From NCBI GenBank assembly GCA_026984555.1, contig JALSRY010000786.1:1-6433 (forward strand): a stretch of DNA of 6,433 bases, written 5' to 3'. The notes under the pieces were generated by a model. That model saw only the letters and a program-made list of their open reading frames with translations, was not told the origin of the DNA and made no database searches. Shown here piece after piece: positions 1 through 4,598 of the stretch; positions within the stretch are counted from its first letter, which is position 1; each line of letters begins with the position of its first letter. The position numbers and the translations under genes are program-made. This DNA is from Phycisphaerae bacterium (GTDB taxonomy: Bacteria > Planctomycetota > Phycisphaerae > UBA1845 > Fen-1342).

Positions 1-1
1 A

Positions 2-1000
2 GTGCGGGTCTTCGGACCGTCCGCGGCTGCCGCCCGACTCGAAGCCGACAAGGCCTGGGCGAAACAGATCATGCGTCAACGAATCATTCCGACGGCCGAA
101 GCGCGCGTGTTCGAAGACTACCGGCTGGCCCAGCAGTTCATCTCCACCCGCGACGCGCCACTCGTCGTCAAGGCGGCGGGGCTGGCCAAGGGCAAGGGTG
201 CGATCGTCTGCGACGACCCCGCCGACGCTCTGCTGGCCGCCGAGCGTATGCTCGTCAAGCGTGCATTCGGCGAGGCCGGGGCGAAGATCGTTGTGGAAGA
301 GCGTCTCAGCGGGCGAGAAGTCTCGGTGCTGGCGATCGTGTCGGGGCACACGATCTCGGTGCTCCAACCGGCCCAGGACCACAAGCGACTGCTCGAACAC
401 GATCGAGGGCCGAACACGGGCGGCATGGGTGCGTTTTCACCCACCGACACCATCGACGCCGACACGATGGGGATTATCGAGTCCCGCATTCTCGTCCCCA
501 CGGTGGACGCCTTGTCGCGGGAGGGGATCGACTATTGCGGCGTGCTGTACGCGGGGCTGATGCTGACCGCCGGTGGGCCGAAGGTGCTGGAGTTCAATTG
601 CCGGTTCGGCGACCCGGAGGCGCAAGCCCTGCTGCCACGGCTGCGTACCGACCTGCTGGACGTGTTCGAGGCGGCGGTGGAACGGCGGCTGGACCAGATC
701 GAGCTGGACTGGGACCAGCGCCACGCGTTATGCGTCGTGATGGCGTCGGGCGGCTACCCCGGCCCGTACGAAACCGGCAAGCCGATCCGCGGGCTGCCCG
801 ACGACGCCGACCGCGACGATCTGGCTGTTTTCCACGCGGGCACGAAACGGGAAGGTGACGAGATCATCACCGCCGGGGGGCGTGTGCTGGGCGTGACCGC
901 GTTGGGTGCCACGCTGGCCGACGCGCGCCGCCTGGCCTATGAAACGGTGGAGCACATCGAGTTCGAGGGAGCCTGTTACCGGCGTGACCTGGGCGCGTAG
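2..1000 (+). CDS. purD: Phosphoribosylamine-glycine ligase (GAR synthetase), 5'-truncated by window edge
   Basis: PurD joins glycine to 5-phosphoribosylamine using ATP, the second step of de novo purine synthesis, in the cytoplasm. The 332 visible residues cover the ATP-grasp core and C-terminal domain. Motifs in order are FGPSAAAARLE (4-14), the nucleotide-binding stretch VVKAAGLAKGKG (55-66), VVEERLSGREVS (97-108), AQDHKR with GPNTGGMGAFSP (124-147), the metal-binding EFNCRFGDPEAQ (197-208), and the C-terminal FHAGTK and TAGGRVLGVTALG (277-302). The protein ends YRRDLGA, as family members do. Usual length is about 420-430 residues, so roughly 95-100 N-terminal residues lie to the left. The GTG at position 2 is therefore an internal valine codon, not the start. 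One mild oddity is KAAGLA where many homologues have KADGLA. The frame is intact to its TAG stop. Identity is very secure; the promoter lies outside the window. Confidence 0.97.
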   Translation: MRVFGPSAAAARLEADKAWAKQIMRQRIIPTAEARVFEDYRLAQQFISTRDAPLVVKAAGLAKGKGAIVCDDPADALLAAERMLVKRAFGEAGAKIVVEERLSGREVSVLAIVSGHTISVLQPAQDHKRLLEHDRGPNTGGMGAFSPTDTIDADTMGIIESRILVPTVDALSREGIDYCGVLYAGLMLTAGGPKVLEFNCRFGDPEAQALLPRLRTDLLDVFEAAVERRLDQIELDWDQRHALCVVMASGGYPGPYETGKPIRGLPDDADRDDLAVFHAGTKREGDEIITAGGRVLGVTALGATLADARRLAYETVEHIEFEGACYRRDLGA

Positions 1001-1078
1001 ACAACCGCGCCCTGCCGCGCGGGAATGCGCCGGGCGTGACGGCCCCGTTGCCGGTCGGCGTCTTGCGAACGTTGCCAC

Positions 1079-1117
1079 GGGGGGATGGTGGTCTCCCCCC
1101 CCCGGTGCCGCGGGGGG
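1079..1117. terminator. Candidate GC-rich hairpins between convergent genes
   Basis: The 118-base gap between purD and the next, convergent gene contains G6 (1079-1084), C9 (1095-1103) and G6 (1112-1117). The C tract can pair with either G tract, giving two mutually exclusive stems with short loops. No U-rich tail follows on either strand, so this is not a classical intrinsic terminator. Its place at the meeting point of two convergent genes makes a shared transcription-end structure plausible. The rest of 1001-1118 shows nothing else I can identify. Confidence 0.25.
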
Positions 1118-1118
1118 A

Positions 1119-1337
1119 TCAGTACAGCCAGCGGAAACCGCCCCAAGCCGCGAACAGGAAGAACCAGATGATGCCGGCGATCGGGCCGATCGTCGTCGCC
1201 AGGCTGCTCAACATCCCGCTGAAATCGGGGAGTTGGAAACCGAACAGCGAGGTCGTGCTGGCATCCTGGGCGAGCGCGAGCGATGTACACGCCAAGGCAA
1301 CGGCGACGGCCAGAACTTTCGAAGTCTTGCGAGTCAT
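1119..1337 (-). CDS. Small exported or membrane protein, 72 residues, unknown function
   Basis: I do not recognise this protein. The start chosen is the ATG at 1337-1335, because AGGAG (1348-1344) sits six bases upstream; a TTG two codons earlier would overlap the best spacing. Residues 1-23 form a clear Sec signal peptide: basic MTRKTSK, a hydrophobic core VLAVAVALACTSLALA, and an Ala-X-Ala-type cleavage site before QDAS. The mature part is about 49 residues: a short polar stretch, an amphipathic piece LFGFQLPDFSGML, then a hydrophobic segment of about 20-25 residues (IGPIAGIIWFFLFAAWGG), ending in the aromatic tail FRWLY just before TGA. The layout recalls small pilin-like or holin-like membrane peptides (TrbC/VirB2 pilins have two hydrophobic segments after a signal peptide), but no family match is evident. 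It converges on purD and lies 290 bases downstream of the repeat-bearing membrane protein on the same strand, probably with its own promoter. That it is a real gene is well supported by the signal peptide and ribosome site. Confidence 0.75.
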   Translation of the reverse strand: MTRKTSKVLAVAVALACTSLALAQDASTTSLFGFQLPDFSGMLSSLATTIGPIAGIIWFFLFAAWGGFRWLY

Positions 1338-1343
1338 CAGCAA

Positions 1344-1348
1344 CTCCT
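1344..1348 (-). promoter_or_regulatory. Ribosome binding site of the small exported protein
   Basis: On the minus strand AGGAG is followed by six bases (TTGCTG) and then ATG. This strong Shine-Dalgarno match decides the start codon and argues against the upstream TTG. Confidence 0.75.
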
Positions 1349-1435
1349 GTTTGCATTCGGCAAGAAAAACAGAACCGTCTCATCCCGGTGGCAGCCCATG
1401 CGCCCATCCGAGGCGACAGGGTGCACCCCGCGGCT

Positions 1436-1464
1436 ATCTTATCGGCCCGGCAACCTGCTGACCA
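1436..1464 (-). promoter_or_regulatory. Weak candidate promoter for the small exported protein
   Basis: On the minus strand TGGTCA (1464-1459) lies 17 bases before TAAGAT (1441-1436). Each matches the sigma-70 consensus at four of six positions with ideal spacing. It would leave a leader of roughly 90 bases before the ATG. In GC-rich DNA such matches arise by chance, so this is only a candidate. The surrounding spacer 1349-1627 shows no gene. Confidence 0.22.
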
Positions 1465-1513
1465 TGCGAACTTTTCGCCGCCGCGCAGGTCTGACGAGAT
1501 TCTTCGGCGACGG

Positions 1514-1541
1514 TCCGGCGGGGGGGCCCCGAGCCGCCGGA
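1514..1541 (-). terminator. GC-rich hairpin downstream of the 421-residue protein gene
   Basis: TCCGGCGG (1514-1521) is the exact reverse complement of CCGCCGGA (1534-1541). This gives an 8-base-pair stem around a 12-base loop that can itself pair further (GGGG with CCCC). It lies about 87 bases past the stop of the leftward membrane-protein gene. No T tract follows, so it may only stall polymerase or protect the RNA end, or be chance in GC-rich DNA. Confidence 0.25.
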
Positions 1542-1627
1542 TGGCCGAAACGTCGAGGTCCGCCAGCAGACCGGCGTGGGCCGTCGGTCGTCATCGCGAA
1601 CCAGGGTGGTCGTTCCGCAAGCTCGGT

Positions 1628-2893
1628 TCAGCGAGGCGTTTTGGTGTCGGTGTCGGTGTGGGCATCAGCCGGAGGGGCCGCGGTCGGTTGGGGTCGGCCG
1701 GCGTGCGTGTCCGCCGCCCGAACGGCCGCCGCCTTCTCGCGCAAGAACGTCGTCGCATCGCGATAGGGCAGTGCTCTGGGCATCAGGAGCGAGGCGAGCA
1801 GCGACGTGGCCAGTGTGGCTGCCGCCGCGTAGCCGATCGCGTTTCGCTGCGTGTCGCTAAGCCGGGCGAACGGCCGGTTGATCGCGTCGAGCAGGCGGTC
1901 CAGGAGTCGCACGACACGTTTGAGCAGTGGCGTTTCGGGGAGCGTCACGCCGCCGGTTGTCGCGTCGCCTTTTGCGGGTGGCTGGTACGCACCCGCGTCG
2001 TGTTCATCTTGCCCTGGTTTTTTCTTGATCTTGAAGCGGATTCGTTTCGCGGGGGCCTTTTCTTCGGTCTCCGCGTGCGCGTCCTTGTCCGCGGGCGGTT
2101 CCGGTTGCGACGCCTGGTCGGCGGCGGCAGATTCCGAAGCGCGGGTTTCCTTCACCTGGGCTGCCGCGGGCCTCTTTTCCTGGGTGCTGATGGTCTCGAT
2201 TTCGGCGAGGGCGGCGGCGAGTTCGGCGTCGGCCGACAAGTCGTTCGTTCCGCCCTTGGCCGCGGGGGTGGGGCTGTCGGGTTGCTCATCGGGCGTCAGC
2301 TTCGCCGAACCGCTGGTAAACGCACCCTCGGTGCCATCGTCGAGGCTCGGAATGTTGGCCGCCTCGTCGTCTTCGAGCGACTCGATCTCGGCCAGCGCGG
2401 CGGCGACTTCGTCATCGGCGACGAGCGCGTTCGAAAAGGAGACGTCGCCGGCCGCCGGCCGCGGCGGTGACTGGTCCGCGGGCGGCGCGCCGGCTTCGGC
2501 GGGTGGTTGGGGGGTGGGCGTGTCGGGGTCGTCTGCGTCGCCGGCGGTTTGTTCGGCGGGCGGTTCGTGCGTGGCGTCGTGGTCGGCGGGCCCCGCGCTG
2601 TGATTATCGGGCGTTTCGGCCGGCGCGGCAGGGGCAGGAGGCGGTTCACCCCCCGGTTTCGACGAGAGCTCTTCCGCCGCCGCCGCCAACTCGTCGAGCG
2701 CGGCGGCGATGTCGTTCTCGGGGATCGCGGGAGCGTCGGTCTCGACCTCCGCGGCTCGGTCCGAGGGTGGTTCGGCGTTCGGCGTCGCGGGGTCGGCCGC
2801 GCCGGGGCTTTCCTGCGAAAGTGCCTCGATCTGCGCAAAGGCTTCCGCCAGCTCATCTTCCGGCAAGATCGATTGCTGGTCGGCTTCGCTCAT
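1628..2893 (-). CDS. Acidic single-pass membrane protein with four short helical repeats
   Basis: Unrecognised 421-residue protein. Residues 1-280 are Ala/Pro/Glu/Asp-rich and look disordered, apart from four copies of a 16-18-residue motif at about 9-26, 57-73, 157-174 and 219-236. The shared pattern is hydrophobic, P/A, acidic, any, acidic, hydrophobic, A-x-A, L/F, any, E/Q, I/L, E/A; copies 3 and 4 share AAALAEIE exactly. A basic patch RIRFKIKKK (284-292) follows, then a basic amphipathic helix (323-350) and one hydrophobic segment (about 352-370). The 51-residue tail starts MPRALPYRDATTFLREK and becomes Pro/Thr/Asp-rich. The positive charges before the segment predict a cytoplasmic N-terminal region and an outside C-tail. 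I infer a membrane-anchored multivalent binding or scaffold protein. The first motif faintly recalls the N-terminal peptide of FliM/FliN switch proteins, but nothing else here is flagellar. No strong ribosome site precedes the ATG. The plus-strand frames across it encode only low-complexity sequence. Confidence 0.8.
   Translation of the reverse strand: MSEADQQSILPEDELAEAFAQIEALSQESPGAADPATPNAEPPSDRAAEVETDAPAIPENDIAAALDELAAAAEELSSKPGGEPPPAPAAPAETPDNHSAGPADHDATHEPPAEQTAGDADDPDTPTPQPPAEAGAPPADQSPPRPAAGDVSFSNALVADDEVAAALAEIESLEDDEAANIPSLDDGTEGAFTSGSAKLTPDEQPDSPTPAAKGGTNDLSADAELAAALAEIETISTQEKRPAAAQVKETRASESAAADQASQPEPPADKDAHAETEEKAPAKRIRFKIKKKPGQDEHDAGAYQPPAKGDATTGGVTLPETPLLKRVVRLLDRLLDAINRPFARLSDTQRNAIGYAAAATLATSLLASLLMPRALPYRDATTFLREKAAAVRAADTHAGRPQPTAAPPADAHTDTDTKTPR
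2186..2239 (-). repeat. Helical repeat copy 4 in the 421-residue protein
   Basis: Residues 219-236, LSADAELAAALAEIETIS. It shares AAALAEIE exactly with copy 3 and lies nearest the basic patch and membrane segment. Confidence 0.7.
2372..2425 (-). repeat. Helical repeat copy 3 in the 421-residue protein
   Basis: Residues 157-174, LVADDEVAAALAEIESLE. It aligns without gaps to copy 4, with acidic residues before and after an Ala-rich helical core. Confidence 0.7.
2663..2725 (-). repeat. Helical repeat copy 2 in the 421-residue protein
   Basis: Residues 57-77, starting IPENDIAAALDELA and continuing as AAAEELS. This is the most extended copy. Its first 13 positions align with the other three, including the A-x-A-L core and the following acidic residue. 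Confidence 0.6.
2816..2869 (-). repeat. Helical repeat copy 1 in the 421-residue protein
   Basis: Residues 9-26, ILPEDELAEAFAQIEALS, close to the N-terminus. It keeps the pattern with Phe in place of Leu and Gln in place of Glu. Confidence 0.65.
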
Positions 2894-2931
2894 GGCTGGC
2901 GTCCGGCGCTGCGCAAGACAGTCCCCCGTGG

Positions 2932-2961
2932 GTTATCGTCTCCGCGGCGATGGCGATTCAA
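2932..2961 (-). promoter_or_regulatory. Candidate promoter for the 421-residue protein
   Basis: On the minus strand TTGAAT (2961-2956) precedes GATAAC (2937-2932) by 18 bases, each matching four of six sigma-70 consensus positions. The implied start of transcription lies about 30 bases before the ATG, a sensible leader length. It stands out as an AT-richer patch in a GC-rich divergent intergenic region. Unproven. Confidence 0.3.
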
Positions 2962-2971
2962 TAAGCTCACC

Positions 2972-2983
2972 GCCGGCGCCGGC
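2972..2983. repeat. Perfect 12-base palindrome between divergent genes
   Basis: GCCGGCGCCGGC reads the same on both strands and is followed by a further GGC. It lies between the candidate leftward promoter and the candidate rightward promoter, where an operator could sit. It is all G and C, so chance is a real possibility in this genome. Confidence 0.3.
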
Positions 2984-2993
2984 CGGCAAACCC

Positions 2994-3022
2994 TGGACAG
3001 CGTGACCGCTGATGACGAGACT
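2994..3022 (+). promoter_or_regulatory. Weak candidate promoter for the hydantoinase-family gene
   Basis: TGGACA (2994-2999) matches the -35 consensus at five of six positions. The hexamer 17 bases downstream, GAGACT (3017-3022), matches the -10 consensus at only three. Position relative to the ATG at 3062 is reasonable. Low confidence. Confidence 0.18.
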
Positions 3023-3050
3023 CCACGCTGGGGTCTGTGGTTTCGCCGAC

Positions 3051-3054
3051 GGAG
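3051..3054 (+). promoter_or_regulatory. Ribosome binding site of the hydantoinase-family gene
   Basis: GGAG lies seven bases before the ATG at 3062. It supports this start over the long upstream extension of the same open frame, which runs antisense to the divergent gene. Confidence 0.65.
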
Positions 3055-3061
3055 CAACCGC

Positions 3062-4453
3062 ATGAAGCTTGACACGATCATTCGCGGCGGCCGGGTGGTC
3101 ACCGCCGAGGAAACCTTCCGGGCCGATGTAGGCATCCGCGGCGAGCGTATCGTCGCGCTGGCGTCGGGACTGGCCCGCCAGGCCCCCCCGCATACGCACG
3201 TCGTCGACGCGCGCGGCTGCTGGGTGATCCCCGGCGCGATCGACGCCCACGTCCACCTCGACCTCGGAACCGGACGCTTTCGCACCTCCGACGATTTCGT
3301 TTCGGGAACGCGAGCGGCGGCGTGCGGCGGCGTGACGACCGTGATCGATTTCGCCCACGCCGAACGAGACGAAAGTCTTCAGCAGGGGCTCGATGCGTGG
3401 CATGCCAAGGCCGCGGGCCGGGCGTGTGTGGACTACGCCTTCCACATGGCCATCACGAACTGGGATCGCCAACATCGTGAGATCCGCCGCGTTTTCGAGC
3501 AGGGCATCCCCACGTTCAAACAATACATGGTCTATGCCGAACGCGGCTTGCGCTCGGACGACGCGGCGATTTTCGCCGCGTTGGAAACGCTCCGCGACCT
3601 GGGGGGCCGGCTGCTGGTGCACGCCGAATCGCAGGACGTGTTGAACCTGCTGATCCACCGGCACCACACGCGTGCATCGATGAAACGCTACGGGGCGTCG
3701 CTCCACGCGCGCAGCCGGCCGCATTTCGTCGAGGCGGCGGCTGTCGAGCGGGTGATTCGGTGGGCACGGGCCACGGGCGGACCGGCCTACGTCGTGCATC
3801 TCAGCACGGCCGAGGGGGTTGACCTCGTCGCCGCGGCGCAGGCCGACGGGGTAGACGTACTTGCCGAAACGTGCCCGCATTTTCTGGTACTGGACGACAG
3901 CGTGTTCGCCAGCCCCGACGGGCACCTCTACGCCACATGCCCGCAGGTCAAGAAGCCGGCTGACCAGCGCCGTCTCTGGCGTGGCTTGCGCGATGGAACG
4001 CTCTGCGCGGTTGCGACCGATACTTGTACGTTCAGCCGCAAACAGAAGGACACCTGGCGGGGAGATTGGACGCGCATCCCCATGGGCATGCCGGGTGTCG
4101 AGACGCTGGTACCGCTGGTCTACACGGTCGGCGTGCGCCGCCGCCGGTTGTCGATCCACCAGCTTGTCGAGAAGTGTTGCACGGGGCCGGCGCGTGCGAT
4201 GGGGCTTTACCCGCGCAAGGGCACGCTGCGCGTGGGTAGCGACGCCGATCTTGTCATCATTCACCCGGCACGCACACGCACCGTCGATTGGCGCCGGCTG
4301 GAGAGCCGTTGCGACTGGAACCCCTACCAGGGGTGGAAACTCGCCGGCTTCGCGCGCGACACGTTCTGCCGCGGCCGGCGGATCGTGAAGAACTACCAGT
4401 TTATCGGCGAAGTGGGTTACGGGCGTTTCATCCCGCGCACGTTGGAGCGTTGA
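3062..4453 (+). CDS. Dihydropyrimidinase/hydantoinase-family amidohydrolase
   Basis: A complete 463-residue cytoplasmic metal-dependent cyclic amidase, of normal family length. Characterised relatives open dihydrouracil, dihydrothymine or hydantoins to N-carbamoyl amino acids. All expected ligands of the two-metal centre are present: His63 and His65 in GAIDAHVHLDLG, the lysine usually carbamylated (Lys153 in FKQYMVY), His187 in VHAES, His246 in VVHLSTAEG and Asp320 in ATDTCTF. The family tyrosine five residues after the lysine is kept (Tyr158). The N-terminal MKLDTIIRGGRVV and C-terminal GRFIPR border the usual beta-sandwich. Three normally conserved pocket motifs differ: CPQVK at 293-297 where relatives have SPPLR, DTC at 320-322 for DHC, and MGMPGVE at 341-347 for NGLPGVE. 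The true substrate may therefore not be a dihydropyrimidine. No ureidopropionase, carbamoylase or transporter gene lies nearby. Family assignment is secure; substrate is unknown. The gene starts at ATG 3062, behind a GGAG site. Confidence 0.92.
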   Translation: MKLDTIIRGGRVVTAEETFRADVGIRGERIVALASGLARQAPPHTHVVDARGCWVIPGAIDAHVHLDLGTGRFRTSDDFVSGTRAAACGGVTTVIDFAHAERDESLQQGLDAWHAKAAGRACVDYAFHMAITNWDRQHREIRRVFEQGIPTFKQYMVYAERGLRSDDAAIFAALETLRDLGGRLLVHAESQDVLNLLIHRHHTRASMKRYGASLHARSRPHFVEAAAVERVIRWARATGGPAYVVHLSTAEGVDLVAAAQADGVDVLAETCPHFLVLDDSVFASPDGHLYATCPQVKKPADQRRLWRGLRDGTLCAVATDTCTFSRKQKDTWRGDWTRIPMGMPGVETLVPLVYTVGVRRRRLSIHQLVEKCCTGPARAMGLYPRKGTLRVGSDADLVIIHPARTRTVDWRRLESRCDWNPYQGWKLAGFARDTFCRGRRIVKNYQFIGEVGYGRFIPRTLER

Positions 4454-4515
4454 GCCCCCCGCACAAGACGACCGCGGCGTACGGCGGCGTGTGTCGCGCC
4501 GGAGGGTCCCATTCG

Positions 4516-4541
4516 CAGCCGGATCGAATAATCCGCGGCTG
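4516..4541 (+). terminator. Candidate hairpin terminator after the hydantoinase-family gene
   Basis: CAGCCGGAT (4516-4524) pairs with ATCC (4531-4534) and GGCTG (4537-4541), giving nine base pairs with a two-base bulge and a six-base loop CGAATA. It is followed by a pyrimidine-rich stretch (CCCCGTCTTCCCCTTCC) rather than a pure T run. It lies 63 bases past the stop codon. It may end the upstream transcript or structure the leader of the next gene. Confidence 0.3.
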
Positions 4542-4542
4542 G

Positions 4543-4573
4543 CCCCGTCTTCCCCTTCCACGGACGGGGGAAG
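4543..4573 (+). promoter_or_regulatory. Two mutually exclusive stem-loops before the dockerin-protein gene
   Basis: CCCCGTC (4543-4549) is the exact complement of GACGGGG (4563-4569). CTTCCCC (4549-4555) is the exact complement of GGGGAAG (4567-4573). The two 7-base-pair stems share bases and cannot form together. They end 15 bases before the GGGAGG ribosome site. This could be an attenuator-like switch or chance pairing of purine and pyrimidine tracts. I see no recognisable riboswitch or leader peptide. Confidence 0.2.
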
Positions 4574-4588
4574 TCGCCCGATGCCCAC

Positions 4589-4594
4589 GGGAGG
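4589..4594 (+). promoter_or_regulatory. Ribosome binding site of the dockerin-protein gene
   Basis: GGGAGG followed by T is a near-perfect Shine-Dalgarno sequence, four bases before the ATG at 4599. It favours that ATG over the in-frame ATG at 4581, which lies upstream of this site. Confidence 0.6.
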
Positions 4595-4598
4595 TCTC

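Noticed and set aside
2..4. GTG at position 2 as the start of purD
   Set aside because: The encoded VRVFGPSAAAA matches an internal part of PurD about 95-100 residues in, so the gene is simply cut by the window edge.
1095..1103. C9 homopolymer as a phase-variation tract
   Set aside because: It lies between two convergent genes, outside any coding region, and is not positioned in a promoter spacer.
906..1766. 286-codon open frame overlapping the end of purD
   Set aside because: It begins inside purD and runs across non-coding and antisense sequence with biased, domain-free composition.
1283..2470. 395-codon open frame on the plus strand
   Set aside because: It lies antisense to the small exported protein and the 421-residue protein and translates to Arg/Gly-rich sequence without domains. 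The minus strand has a signal peptide, repeats and a membrane segment.
2507..3061. Long in-frame extension upstream of the hydantoinase-family start
   Set aside because: It is Arg/Gly-rich low-complexity sequence antisense to the 421-residue protein. Family homology begins at MKLDTIIRGG, right after a GGAG site.
4491..4598. Upstream start for the dockerin protein
   Set aside because: It would place about 36 polar residues before the signal peptide and lies upstream of the GGGAGG site. The ATG at 4599 gives a normal signal peptide.
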